A stretch of 64,000 bases of DNA from Paraburkholderia sp. (GCF_028283785.1 NZ_JAPWKB010000019.1:888001-952000); one strand, 5' to 3'; counted from the stretch's first letter, positions 8,012 to 16,150 are shown. Notes: generated from the letters alone by a model not told the origin. Numbers and translations are program-made.

Positions 8012-8041
8012 AAAAAAGCCCGGCATTGCCGGGCTTTTTTT
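8012..8041. terminator. Bidirectional terminator between pbpG and the IclR gene
   Basis: An AAGCCCGGC-AT-GCCGGGCTT hairpin with an A tract on one side and a T tract on the other serves both convergent genes. Confidence 0.88.
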
Positions 8042-8052
8042 CGTCTGTACTT

Positions 8053-8859
8053 TTACGACAGCGACGGATGCGCGTCGCCGGTCGGACCTTGCGGGTGATA
8101 CCCCAGCGATTCCGAAATCATCAGCGCGGTCTTGCTCAGCTGACCGAGCCAGGAATCCTGCAGACGATCGGCCGGCGCCGACAGCGACAAACCGGCGACC
8201 AGCTTGCCGGTGTCGTCGTAAATGCCGGCGGCGATGCAACGCACGCCGAGTTCGAGTTCTTCGTTGTCGCGCGCGGACGACTGCTGGCGCACGTGGCTCA
8301 GTTCGCGCTCGAGCTTGCCGAGATCCGTGATGCTGTTTTGCGTGTGGCCCGACAGGCCGGTGCGGGTTGCGTAGGCGCGCACGCGGGTGGATTCGTCGGC
8401 GGCGAGGAACAGCTTGCCCACCGACGTCAGATGCAGCGGCGCGCGTCCGCCGATCGCGCGAACCACCTGCATGCCCGAGCGTTCGGAATAGGCGCGTTCG
8501 ATATACACGATTTCGTCGCCCTGACGCACCGACAGATTCACCGTTTGTCCCGTCAGCCGATGCAGTTCGCGCATCGGCGTCAACGCCGCGTCGCGCACGG
8601 ACAGCCGCGCCTTGACCAGATTTCCGAGTTCGAGCAGTCGCATGCCCAACCGGTACGTGCCCGGATCCGACCGGTCGACCAGACGGCAGGTCACCATGTC
8701 GTTCAGGATGCGGTGTGCGGTGGACGGGTGCAGCTCGGTGCGCAGCGCGAGTTCTTTCAGGCTGACCGGGTCGCTATGGGCGGCGAGGGCGTCGAGGAGC
8801 CGCATCATGCGCTCGATCACCTGGATCGAAGTTTTTGGATCCGGGTTCGTGTCGCTCAT
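8053..8859 (-). CDS. IclR-family transcriptional regulator
   Basis: A 268-residue regulator with an N-terminal winged helix-turn-helix (SIQVIERMMRLLDALAAHSDPVSLKELA, HPSTAHRILNDMV, about 15-70) and a C-terminal IclR effector-binding domain containing GRAPLHLTSVGKLFLA and the conserved ELGVRCIAAGIYD. The start at 8859 (MSDTNPDPKTS) fits family length; an upstream start at 8997 would add an unconserved 46-residue tail. It is divergent from lutA-lutB, with 178 bp between, so it probably controls them. The true ligand (lactate, glycolate or another acid) cannot be read from sequence. Confidence 0.88.
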   Translation of the reverse strand: MSDTNPDPKTSIQVIERMMRLLDALAAHSDPVSLKELALRTELHPSTAHRILNDMVTCRLVDRSDPGTYRLGMRLLELGNLVKARLSVRDAALTPMRELHRLTGQTVNLSVRQGDEIVYIERAYSERSGMQVVRAIGGRAPLHLTSVGKLFLAADESTRVRAYATRTGLSGHTQNSITDLGKLERELSHVRQQSSARDNEELELGVRCIAAGIYDDTGKLVAGLSLSAPADRLQDSWLGQLSKTALMISESLGYHPQGPTGDAHPSLS

Positions 8860-8922
8860 GGGGGAAATTGGTTGACGCGTCAAACAGCGGAGAATTGATT
8901 GTATCTCGTATCGTGAAAAAAG

Positions 8923-8935
8923 CGAACGCCGTTCG
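8923..8935. promoter_or_regulatory. Operator-like palindrome in the iclR-lutA intergenic region
   Basis: CGAAC-GCC-GTTCG is a perfect 5-3-5 inverted repeat lying between the two divergent genes. Its size fits IclR-family operators. The assignment is by position only. Confidence 0.4.
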
Positions 8936-8981
8936 AGGCACGCCTCCAATTCCCGATAAATAGGCCAAACGGCCAGCAGCG

Positions 8982-9010
8982 TTGGTGTTGTGCGCAAAAC
9001 AGCGGATAAT
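8982..9010 (+). promoter_or_regulatory. Predicted lutAB promoter
   Basis: -35 TTGGTG (8982-8987), 17-bp spacer, -10 GATAAT (9005-9010), giving a leader of about 20 nt before the ATG at 9038. The candidate operator at 8923 lies upstream. Confidence 0.5.
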
Positions 9011-9037
9011 CAGGCACGTTTTGCCGGAGGAGGGCTC

Positions 9038-9760
9038 ATGCGAGTTGGATTGTTCGTCACCTGCCTGATCGACCTGATGCGGCCCGAAATTGGGTTCTCG
9101 GTCATCAAGCTGCTGGAACACGCTGGATTCGAAGTGATCGTGCCACCGGCGCAGACGTGTTGCGGACAGCCCGCTTACAACTCGGGCGAGCGCGGTATCG
9201 CGCGCGATCTGGCCGAAAAGACGCTGCGTGAATTCGAACAGTTCGACTACGTCGTGGTGCCGTCGGGGTCGTGCGGCGGGATGATTCGCGAGCATTACGC
9301 CGACCTGTTCCGCGACGATCCGCAAATGGCCGGGCGGTTCGGCCGGTTGCGCCCGAAGGTCTACGAACTGACCGATTTCCTCGTCAATGTCGCGAAGGTC
9401 GAATTGCCGCGCGGCGAGTTTCAGGGGCCGGTCACGTATCACGATTCCTGTTCCGGGCTGCGCGAACTCGGCGTCAAGCAGCAGCCGCGCGCGTTGCTCG
9501 CGCAAGTCGGCGTGCCGGTGACGGAGATGAAAGACTGCGAGCATTGCTGCGGTTTCGGCGGCACGTTCGCGATCAAATACGGTGACATTTCCACCGCGAT
9601 CGTCGACGAAAAATGCGCGAATATAGCGGCCAGCGGCACCGGCGCGGTGGTGCTCGGCGATCTCGGCTGCATGCTCAATATAGAAGGGCGTTTGCGACGC
9701 ACCGGCGACGCGACCACGCGCGTGCTGCATATCGCGCAAGTGCTGGCCGGCGACGCTTAA
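9038..9760 (+). CDS. lutA: LutA-like (Fe-S) oxidoreductase subunit, CCG-domain protein
   Basis: A 240-residue protein of the cysteine-rich CCG-domain family (LutA/LldE), one subunit of the iron-sulfur lactate oxidation complex. Two CCG-type repeats are visible: TCCGQPAYNSG with SGSCGGM in the first half, and DSCSGLREL with EHCCGFGGTF in the second half. The start at 9038 follows a strong GGAGGAGG ribosome site. It is followed after 35 bp by the lutB-like gene. LutABC oxidises L-lactate to pyruvate; related CCG proteins serve glycolate oxidase (GlcF), but the short length and partner favour LutA. Confidence 0.85.
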   Translation: MRVGLFVTCLIDLMRPEIGFSVIKLLEHAGFEVIVPPAQTCCGQPAYNSGERGIARDLAEKTLREFEQFDYVVVPSGSCGGMIREHYADLFRDDPQMAGRFGRLRPKVYELTDFLVNVAKVELPRGEFQGPVTYHDSCSGLRELGVKQQPRALLAQVGVPVTEMKDCEHCCGFGGTFAIKYGDISTAIVDEKCANIAASGTGAVVLGDLGCMLNIEGRLRRTGDATTRVLHIAQVLAGDA

Positions 9761-9795
9761 GCGGGCCGCGTGTTCCGAAGATCAACAGGGCTGCC

Positions 9796-11208
9796 ATGCA
9801 AATCCAGTCGATGCAATTCAAGGCGCGCGCGGGACAGAAACTCGCCGATCAACGTCTGCAGCAAAACCTCACCAAACTCTCCACCAAGTTCGTGTCCGCG
9901 CGGGCCGACGCCATCACCGCGATCGATTTCCCGGCCACGCGCGCCGCGCTGAAAGAGCGCCGCAATCGCGCGCTGGAGAATCTCGACGTCTGGCTGGAAA
10001 CCTTCGAGCGTGAAGCGACGCGGCGCGGCGTCACGGTGCTGTTCGCGGAAACCACGCAAGACGCGGCAAAGCTGATCGCCGATATCGCGAAGCGCCACGA
10101 CGTGAAGAAGGTGATCAAGACCAAGTCGATGGTCACCGAAGAAATGCGCCTGAACGAGGTGCTCGGGCAGATGGGCGTGCAGTCCATTGAAACCGATCTC
10201 GGCGAATACATCCTGCAGATCAACGACAGCGAGCCGCCCAGCCACATCATCGCGCCGGTCGTCCATAAAGATAAGGACGAGATCGCCGATCTGTTCGCGA
10301 AGACCCATCAACGTCCGCGTCTGACCGAAATCACCGATATGACCCGCGAAGCGCGCGAAGTGTTGCGGCCGCATTTCATGTCGGCGGATATGGGCGTGAC
10401 GGGCGGGAATTTCGTCGTCGCGGAGACGGGGTCGGTGGCGATCGTCACGAACGAGGGCAACGAAGGCATGTGCACGGTGATGCCGCGCGTGCACGTGGCC
10501 GTCACGGGCATCGAGAAAGTGCTGCCCACGCTCGAAGATCTCGCCACCGCAATGCGTCTGTTGCCGCGCTCGGCGACCGGCCAGGCAACGTCGAATTACT
10601 TCTCGGTGCTGACCGGTCCGCGCGGTCCCGGCGATCAGGACGGCCCGGAACATATGTATGTGGTGCTGGTGGACGGCGGGCGTACGGGGCTGATCGGCGG
10701 TGATTTTCAGGAAATGCTGCGCTGCATTCGCTGCGGCGCATGCATGAACCATTGTCCGGTGTACCAGAAGGTCGGCGGTCACGCGTACGGCTGGGTCTAT
10801 CCGGGGCCGATGGGCTCGGTGCTGACGCCCAGTTACGTGGGTATCGACAAGGCGCTCGATCTGCCGCAGGCGGCAACGCTCTGCGGTGAATGCAACAGCG
10901 TATGTCCGGTCGGTATTCCGATCTCGGATCTGTTGCGCAAACTGCGCGAGAAGCAGGTCGAGCGACACCTGCGGCCGTGGCGCGAGCGCGTCGGGCTGGC
11001 GGTCTGGGGTTATCTCGCGCTTCACCCGGATGCGTATGCATTGCTGACGAAACTGGCCGTGCGCGTGCTCGAAAGACTGGGCGGACGCAATCGCGCGATC
11101 TCGAAGCTGCCGATGGCCAGCGGCTGGACCAATACGCGCGATATGCCCGCGCCGGTTGGGCGCACCTTCCGCGAGCTGTACGCCGCGCAGCGAAGCCATC
11201 TTGGCTGA
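9796..11208 (+). CDS. lutB: LutB-like iron-sulfur cluster-binding protein (LutB/LldF)
   Basis: A 470-residue protein of the LutB/LldF family. The N-terminal two-thirds is the LUD domain (MVTEEMRLNEVLGQMG, GVTGGNFVVAETGSVA). A pair of 4Fe-4S motifs follows (CIRCGACMNHCPVY and CGECNSVCPVGI, around 313-380), then a C-terminal tail. It presumably passes electrons from lactate oxidation with LutA. The ATG at 9796 is chosen because the frame upstream overlaps lutA and is not conserved. A terminator follows within 50 bp, so no lutC is linked here, which is unusual for a lut operon. Confidence 0.87.
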   Translation: MQIQSMQFKARAGQKLADQRLQQNLTKLSTKFVSARADAITAIDFPATRAALKERRNRALENLDVWLETFEREATRRGVTVLFAETTQDAAKLIADIAKRHDVKKVIKTKSMVTEEMRLNEVLGQMGVQSIETDLGEYILQINDSEPPSHIIAPVVHKDKDEIADLFAKTHQRPRLTEITDMTREAREVLRPHFMSADMGVTGGNFVVAETGSVAIVTNEGNEGMCTVMPRVHVAVTGIEKVLPTLEDLATAMRLLPRSATGQATSNYFSVLTGPRGPGDQDGPEHMYVVLVDGGRTGLIGGDFQEMLRCIRCGACMNHCPVYQKVGGHAYGWVYPGPMGSVLTPSYVGIDKALDLPQAATLCGECNSVCPVGIPISDLLRKLREKQVERHLRPWRERVGLAVWGYLALHPDAYALLTKLAVRVLERLGGRNRAISKLPMASGWTNTRDMPAPVGRTFRELYAAQRSHLG

Positions 11209-11252
11209 AGCGTGACTGGCGCGGTCCAGACCGCGTGGTTTGCCAGGCAAAT

Positions 11253-11291
11253 AAAAAACCGGACACCCTTACAGGTTGTCCGGTTTTCTTT
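11253..11291. terminator. Bidirectional terminator between lutB and the glycine-rich lipoprotein gene
   Basis: An 11-bp perfect stem (11255-11265 with 11277-11287), A-rich on the left and T-rich on the right, between convergent genes. Confidence 0.85.
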
Positions 11292-11860
11292 TAGTGGTCG
11301 TGGGAGCGGTCGTTGGCGGTGCTGTTGCCGCCGCCGTTGCCCCGATTGCCGCCACCTCCACCGTTGCCGCGGCCGCCGCCGTTATTGCCTTGCTGCTGCG
11401 GCTGTGGCTGTTGTTGCGGACGAGCCTGCTGTGCCTGCGGCGGTGGATTGCCGCCGCCAGGGCCGCCGCTCACGGCCGGTGCTCCGCCGTGCCAGCCGCC
11501 ACCCGACGGTCCGCCCGCGCGCGGCGGCGGATTGCCCTGATTACCCTGATTACCTTGATTGCCGCCGCCGTGCGGGCCGCCATTGTTAGGCGGCGGACGT
11601 CGCGAGTCATAGTCCGGCCGTCCACGATATCCGGGGCCGTATCCGCGATACGGGTACGTGTCGTAATACGCCGGGCCCGAATAGCCGCCGACGCCGTAAT
11701 ACGCATCCGGTTGCACAACTGCGCCGCCGTATGCACCGCCATACGCGCCGTCGTAGGCATCGCCATAACCCGGCGCGCCGTACGGCACGCCCACGCAGCC
11801 GCCGAGCAACAGAGTTCCCAGCGCGCCCGCAACACCCAAAAAACAGCTGAATCGTTTCAT
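11291..11860 (-). CDS. Glycine/proline/glutamine-rich putative lipoprotein
   Basis: A 189-residue protein with a lipoprotein signal peptide ending in the lipobox LLGGC (Cys22), then a Tyr/Gly-rich segment, GNQ tandem repeats, a Pro/Gln-rich stretch, a poly-Gly/Asn stretch and a His-containing end (DRSHDH). I recognise no catalytic domain. It is probably exported and lipidated, perhaps a surface or periplasmic low-complexity protein. The start at 11860 (MKRFSCF) is preferred over an upstream GTG at 11875. It is transcribed alone, convergent with lutB. Confidence 0.72.
   Translation of the reverse strand: MKRFSCFLGVAGALGTLLLGGCVGVPYGAPGYGDAYDGAYGGAYGGAVVQPDAYYGVGGYSGPAYYDTYPYRGYGPGYRGRPDYDSRRPPPNNGGPHGGGNQGNQGNQGNPPPRAGGPSGGGWHGGAPAVSGGPGGGNPPPQAQQARPQQQPQPQQQGNNGGGRGNGGGGGNRGNGGGNSTANDRSHDH
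11532..11567. repeat. 9-bp tandem repeat inside the glycine-rich lipoprotein gene
   Basis: Four adjoining 9-base units of the type TTACCCTGA, varying by one to a few bases. On the coding strand they encode (N/G)QG-type triplets. It could vary in copy number. Confidence 0.6.
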
Positions 11861-12134
11861 TAGTCGTATCACCACGAGACATTACATATCGATTAAGACA
11901 GCTTTCGACGCGATTTGTCTCGTGATGCTTTGTAGTAGTTTGTAAAGTTTGTAGCGGCCGTACGCTACCACAGCGCGTCGGGCATCGCTTCGGCCGTTGC
12001 GATAGGCATTGTTTATCAGGACGCAACGCAGTGTCTCAGTTCAACGGGTTTATCCCCATTGCTGCGTCCTCTATCATCTCGAATGGGCAAATTGGGTCAC
12101 AAGCTCATGCGCCTTTAACGGGAAATCAACCATC

Positions 12135-12377
12135 ATGAAAAAGACAATAGTGGTGTACTGGCCCTTGGCCATCGTGCTGTCGCTGGCTGCGGCGGCGCTT
12201 ATCCATATCTGTGGCGATGTCGTGGCGCGCGCACATCAGGCGCCGCTCGCGGCGGACGAAGTGACGGCGCAGCTCGCGCGCGCGATTTCGTTCGGTCTCG
12301 TGGACGACGAAGCCGTCGCGGCGATCAAGCCGAGTTCGGCGCCGACCGGCATGTCGTCAGCGGCAACGACGCTGTAA
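12135..12377 (+). CDS. Small single-pass membrane protein, hypothetical
   Basis: An 80-residue protein beginning MKKTIVVYWPLAIVLSLAAAALIHICGD. Residues about 5-25 are hydrophobic and could be either an uncleaved anchor or a signal peptide; the rest is a short, Ala-rich, soluble tail. I do not recognise the family. The ATG at 12135 is chosen because codon use becomes typical only there. A phosphatase gene follows 168 bp downstream on the same strand. Confidence 0.55.
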   Translation: MKKTIVVYWPLAIVLSLAAAALIHICGDVVARAHQAPLAADEVTAQLARAISFGLVDDEAVAAIKPSSAPTGMSSAATTL

Positions 12378-12545
12378 TGCGCGTCGCGGCGGATGTCGCC
12401 TGGCCGGCCCGCACTGGCGCGGACGCGAAACGTCCCCACAGCGGGTAAGGGCAACTGGCGTCTCGTCGGCGCGCTTTCAGACGCCTTTGTATAATCGCGG
12501 CACTTTCTGCCAACCGATGCGGACATTTCGCATTCGCTGCCTCTG

Positions 12546-13043
12546 ATGAAAACGCTCGCGATCCTCTTCGTCTGTCTCGGGAACATCTGCCGTTCGCCGA
12601 CTGCCGAGGGTGTGATGCGTCGCCTTGTGGCCGACGCGGGGCTGGCGGAGCGCATCGCGATCGATTCGGCCGGCACCGGTAACTGGCATATCGGCGCAGC
12701 ACCCGACGAGCGCGCGCAGCACGCGGGCCGTCAGCGCGGCTACGAACTTGCCGAGTTGCGCGGCCGCCAGATCGGCGCTGTCGATTTCGAACGCTTCGAC
12801 TTCGTGATTGCGATGGACGACGCCAACGTTGCCGCATTGCGCGCGGTCTGTCCGCCGTCGCAGCGCGACCGCATCCATCTGCTGATGGAATTCGTGCCGG
12901 CATCGGATCAGCGCTTCAATGGCACGCGCGAAGTCGCCGATCCGTATTTCGGCGGCGCTGCGGGTTTCGAAACGGTGCTCGATCAATGCGAGGCCGCCTG
13001 CGCGGGGCTGATCGAGACGCTGCGTCCGCGCCTCGTTGCCTGA
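12546..13043 (+). CDS. Low-molecular-weight protein-tyrosine phosphatase
   Basis: A 165-residue phosphatase with the signature C-X5-R-S loop at the N-terminus (CLGNICRS, nucleophile Cys10, Arg16) and the general-acid Asp132 in ADPYF. This is the normal length and order for the cytoplasmic LMW-PTP family, which dephosphorylates protein tyrosines and, in some bacteria, regulates exopolysaccharide kinases. No bacterial tyrosine kinase or polysaccharide genes adjoin it, and the next gene is iscR; this LMW-PTP/isc adjacency looks like a backbone arrangement. A TATAAT at 12490-12495 may be its -10 box. Confidence 0.9.
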   Translation: MKTLAILFVCLGNICRSPTAEGVMRRLVADAGLAERIAIDSAGTGNWHIGAAPDERAQHAGRQRGYELAELRGRQIGAVDFERFDFVIAMDDANVAALRAVCPPSQRDRIHLLMEFVPASDQRFNGTREVADPYFGGAAGFETVLDQCEAACAGLIETLRPRLVA

Positions 13044-13154
13044 CAGGGCTTTCACGCGGCGGTTCGGCGTACGTCAAGGCTTGTCCCGCACGCGCAGCGG
13101 AACGCGCCAGAACACCTTGTCACAATTAAGTAATTGACCCAGATGGCGTCAGGG

Positions 13155-13179
13155 ATACTTGACTAATTCAGTCATGTAT
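13155..13179. promoter_or_regulatory. IscR type 1 binding site, upstream copy
   Basis: 25 bp beginning ATACTTGACT and ending AGTCATGTAT, matching the type 1 IscR motif known from E. coli essentially throughout. It overlaps the -35 box of iscR, so [2Fe-2S]-IscR bound here would block RNA polymerase. Confidence 0.8.
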
Positions 13180-13186
13180 TTATACT
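13159..13186 (+). promoter_or_regulatory. Promoter of the isc operon
   Basis: -35 TTGACT (13159-13164), 16-bp spacer, -10 TATACT (13181-13186). Transcription is predicted near 13193, about 27 nt before the iscR ATG. Confidence 0.75.
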
Positions 13187-13206
13187 TGACGAAAATTGTC
13201 GAGAAT
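13182..13206. promoter_or_regulatory. Second, weaker IscR type 1-like site
   Basis: The left half ATACTTGAC is identical to the first site; the right half (TTGTCGAGAAT) is degenerate. It covers the -10 box and start site. Its register is 27 bp from the first copy. The tandem arrangement resembles the E. coli iscR promoter. Confidence 0.6.
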
Positions 13207-13219
13207 AGTGATCCCCATC

Positions 13220-13750
13220 ATGAGACTCACCACGAAAGGCCGTTTCGCCGTCACGGCGATGATTGACCTGGCACTGCGCCAGGAGCAGGGCCCGGTGACG
13301 CTCGCGGGTATCAGCCAGCGTCAGCATATTTCGCTTTCCTACCTCGAACAGCTGTTTGGCAAGTTGCGTCGCCACGAAATCGTGGAGTCGGTGCGCGGGC
13401 CGGGCGGCGGCTACAACCTCGCGCGCCGTGCCGAAAACGTCACGGTGGCGGACATCATCATCGCCGTCGATGAGCCGCTCGACGCCACCCAGTGCGGTGG
13501 CAAGGGCTCGTGCGAAGGCACCAAGCAGCACGACGGCCACTGCATGACGCACGAACTCTGGTCTACGCTGAATCAGAAGATGGTCGAGTACCTGGATTCG
13601 GTGTCGCTCAAAGATCTCGTCGATCAGCAACGCTCGCGCGAAGGCGCGCCTGCCGTGCTGCGCGACCGTCGCAGCGAAACGGCCGCGGCGGAACCCGCCC
13701 GCGCCGCGCCGCTCGGCCCGAACTCAGTATTCAATATGGCCGGTTCATAG
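13220..13750 (+). CDS. iscR: Iron-sulfur cluster regulator IscR
   Basis: A 176-residue Rrf2-family regulator that senses cellular Fe-S status and represses the isc operon when it carries a [2Fe-2S] cluster. Residues 1-65 form the winged helix DNA-binding domain (MRLTTKGRFAVTAM, SLSYLEQLF). Cluster ligands are Cys92, Cys98 and Cys108 with His111 (CMTHELW). Cys98 and Cys108 are nine residues apart rather than five as in E. coli, because of an insertion (KQHD area). The C-terminal tail after residue 140 is low in conservation. It is the first gene of the operon, 72 bp before iscS, and has IscR sites in its own promoter. Confidence 0.95.
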   Translation: MRLTTKGRFAVTAMIDLALRQEQGPVTLAGISQRQHISLSYLEQLFGKLRRHEIVESVRGPGGGYNLARRAENVTVADIIIAVDEPLDATQCGGKGSCEGTKQHDGHCMTHELWSTLNQKMVEYLDSVSLKDLVDQQRSREGAPAVLRDRRSETAAAEPARAAPLGPNSVFNMAGS

Positions 13751-13822
13751 GCGTCGCACCCAAGCCATAAGCGCGCAACCTTGAATCAGAAGCCAAGCAT
13801 AGAACGTCCCCCGGAGCGATTG

Positions 13823-15046
13823 ATGAACAACGATATTCCCCACCTGCCCATTTACATGGACTACAGCGCCACGACGCCGGTCGATCCGCGCGTGGTGGAC
13901 AAGATGATCCCGTACCTGCGTGAACAGTTCGGCAATCCGGCGTCGCGTAGTCACGCCTACGGCTGGGATGCGGAGCGGGCGGTCGAAGAAGCGCGCGAGA
14001 ACGTCGCGGCGCTGGTTCACGCCGATCCGCGCGAAATCGTCTGGACCTCGGGCGCGACGGAGTCGAACAACCTGGCCATCAAGGGTGCGGCGCACTTCTA
14101 CAAGGGCAAGGGCAAGCACATCATCACCGTGAAGACCGAGCACAAGGCTGTGCTGGACACCACGCGTGAGCTGGAGCGCGAAGGCTTCGAAGTCACGTAT
14201 CTGGACGTCAAGGACGACGGCCTGCTCGACCTCGACGTGTTCAAGGCGGCGATCCGCCCGGACACGATTCTCGTGTCGGTGATGCACGTGAACAATGAAA
14301 TCGGCGTGGTTCAGGATATCGCCGCGATCGGCGAGATCACGCGTGAGAAGGGCATCATTTTCCACGTCGATGCCGCGCAAGCGACCGGCAAGGTCGAGAT
14401 CGACCTGCAAAAGCTGAAGGTCGACCTGATGTCGTTCTCGGCGCACAAGACGTACGGCCCGAAGGGCATCGGCGCGCTGTTCGTGCGTCGCAAGCCGCGT
14501 ATCCGCATCGAAGCGCAGATGCACGGCGGCGGTCACGAGCGCGGCATGCGTTCGGGCACGCTGGCCACGCACCAGATCGTCGGAATGGGCGAAGCGTTCC
14601 GCATCGCACGCGAAGAAATGGCGACGGAAAACGAACGCATCCGCATGCTGCGCGACCGTCTGCTGCGCGGCCTGTCGGAAATGGAAGAAACCTATGTGAA
14701 CGGCGACATGGACCATCGTGTGCCGCACAACCTGAACATCAGCTTCAACTTCGTCGAAGGCGAGTCGCTGATCATGGCGGTGAAGGACGTGGCGGTATCG
14801 TCGGGTTCGGCGTGCACGTCGGCGTCGCTGGAACCGTCTTACGTGCTGCGCGCGCTGGGTCGCAACGACGAACTCGCGCATAGCTCGATCCGTTTCACGG
14901 TCGGCCGTTTCACGACCGAGCAGGATGTCGATTACGTGATCAATCTGCTGAAAAGCAAGATTGCGAAGCTGCGCGATCTGTCGCCGCTTTGGGAAATGTA
15001 CAAGGACGGCATCGATATCTCGACCATCCAGTGGGCCGCGCACTAA
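13823..15046 (+). CDS. iscS: Cysteine desulfurase IscS
   Basis: A 407-residue PLP enzyme that takes sulfur from L-cysteine and passes it to IscU. Visible key residues are His107 (TEHKAV), the PLP lysine Lys209 in SAHKTYGPKG, and the catalytic loop cysteine Cys331 in SSGSACTSASLEP. The start at 13823 (MNNDIPHLPIYMDYSATTP) has a CCGGAG ribosome site; an in-frame TTG at 13781 is rejected. Length equals the family norm of about 404-407. Second gene of the isc operon. Confidence 0.97.
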   Translation: MNNDIPHLPIYMDYSATTPVDPRVVDKMIPYLREQFGNPASRSHAYGWDAERAVEEARENVAALVHADPREIVWTSGATESNNLAIKGAAHFYKGKGKHIITVKTEHKAVLDTTRELEREGFEVTYLDVKDDGLLDLDVFKAAIRPDTILVSVMHVNNEIGVVQDIAAIGEITREKGIIFHVDAAQATGKVEIDLQKLKVDLMSFSAHKTYGPKGIGALFVRRKPRIRIEAQMHGGGHERGMRSGTLATHQIVGMGEAFRIAREEMATENERIRMLRDRLLRGLSEMEETYVNGDMDHRVPHNLNISFNFVEGESLIMAVKDVAVSSGSACTSASLEPSYVLRALGRNDELAHSSIRFTVGRFTTEQDVDYVINLLKSKIAKLRDLSPLWEMYKDGIDISTIQWAAH

Positions 15047-15109
15047 GCGCCTCCCGCACGACGTCGAATCGAATAGAACGCAGCTTCAACCGAATCAAGG
15101 AGTGTCATC

Positions 15110-15520
15110 ATGGCTTATAGCGACAAGGTTCTGGATCACTACGAAAACCCGCGCAACGTCGGTTCGTTCGCGAAAGACGACGACGCAGTTGGCACCGGCA
15201 TGGTCGGCGCACCGGCTTGCGGCGACGTGATGAAGTTGCAGATCCGCGTGGGCGCGGACGGCATCATCGAAGACGCGAAGTTCAAGACGTACGGCTGCGG
15301 TTCGGCCATCGCGTCCAGCTCGCTCGTCACCGAATGGGTGAAGGGCAAGACGCTGGATCAGGCAATGTCCATCAAGAACACGCATATCGCCGAAGAACTC
15401 GCGCTGCCGCCGGTCAAGATTCACTGCTCGATCCTCGCGGAAGACGCGATCAAGGCAGCGGTTGCAGACTACAAGCAGCGCCACGGCGAAACCGTCGCGG
15501 CAGACGGTCAGACGGCTTAA
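15110..15520 (+). CDS. iscU: Fe-S cluster assembly scaffold IscU
   Basis: A 136-residue scaffold on which clusters are built. The ligands Cys37, Asp39, Cys63, His105 and Cys106 are present. LPPVK at 99-103 is the known recognition motif for the chaperone HscA, encoded downstream. The ATG follows AAGGAGTGTCATC. It is a few residues longer at the C-terminus than E. coli IscU (128). Confidence 0.97.
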   Translation: MAYSDKVLDHYENPRNVGSFAKDDDAVGTGMVGAPACGDVMKLQIRVGADGIIEDAKFKTYGCGSAIASSSLVTEWVKGKTLDQAMSIKNTHIAEELALPPVKIHCSILAEDAIKAAVADYKQRHGETVAADGQTA

Positions 15521-15713
15521 GCTTTTTGGCCCGAGACCCGGACGCCGCTTGAAATCAGTCCCTTCGGGCGGCATCTGCAGGTTGTAGGCGGGACGGCACG
15601 CAAGCGCATCGTGCGTCGTCCGGCATGAGCGATATTTGACGCAGGCAGGGCGGCGGCGCAGCAGACGCGAACAGCGTCATTCACGCGGGCGCCGCGGCAC
15701 AATGAGAAACGCT

Positions 15714-16037
15714 ATGGCAATTACGTTGACCGAAAAGGCAGCACAGCACGTCCAGAAGTATTTGATCCGGCGCGGTAAAGGCGTCGGTCTTCGGCTCGGC
15801 GTGCGCACGACCGGATGCTCGGGTCTGGCCTACAAGCTCGAATACGTGGACGAACTGGCGTCGGAAGATCAGGTCTTCGAATGCAATGGCGTGAAGATCA
15901 TCGTCGATCCGAAAAGCCTCGCGTATATCGACGGCACCGAACTCGACTTCGCACGCGAAGGGTTGAACGAAGGCTTCAAGTTCAACAACCCGAACGTGAA
16001 AGACGAGTGCGGTTGCGGCGAATCGTTCCGCGTATAA
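15714..16037 (+). CDS. iscA: Iron-sulfur cluster assembly protein IscA
   Basis: A 107-residue A-type carrier that receives clusters from IscU and delivers them to apo-proteins. The conserved cysteines are in TTGCSGLAYKLEY and DECGCGESF near the C-terminus. The start MAITLTEKA at 15714 gives exactly the family length; an upstream ATG at 15702 is possible. It lies 193 bp after iscU. A full intrinsic terminator follows within 20 bp, before hscB. Confidence 0.95.
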   Translation: MAITLTEKAAQHVQKYLIRRGKGVGLRLGVRTTGCSGLAYKLEYVDELASEDQVFECNGVKIIVDPKSLAYIDGTELDFAREGLNEGFKFNNPNVKDECGCGESFRV

Positions 16038-16053
16038 ATCCGCGGCGGGCGGG

Positions 16054-16079
16054 AAAAAGGCGGCGCGTGCCGCCTTTTT
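16054..16079 (+). terminator. Intrinsic terminator inside the isc operon, between iscA and hscB
   Basis: A perfect 11-bp stem (16054-16064 with 16069-16079) with GCGT loop, five A on one arm and five T on the other, then GATTTTT. It should partly terminate transcription and lower hscBA-fdx-iscX relative to iscRSUA. Confidence 0.8.
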
Positions 16080-16150
16080 GATTTTTGACGTCGTGCATGA
16101 GGTTGCATTTCGCAGCCGGTTTGCGCGCTTTGAACGGACTCTGTGCGCCG

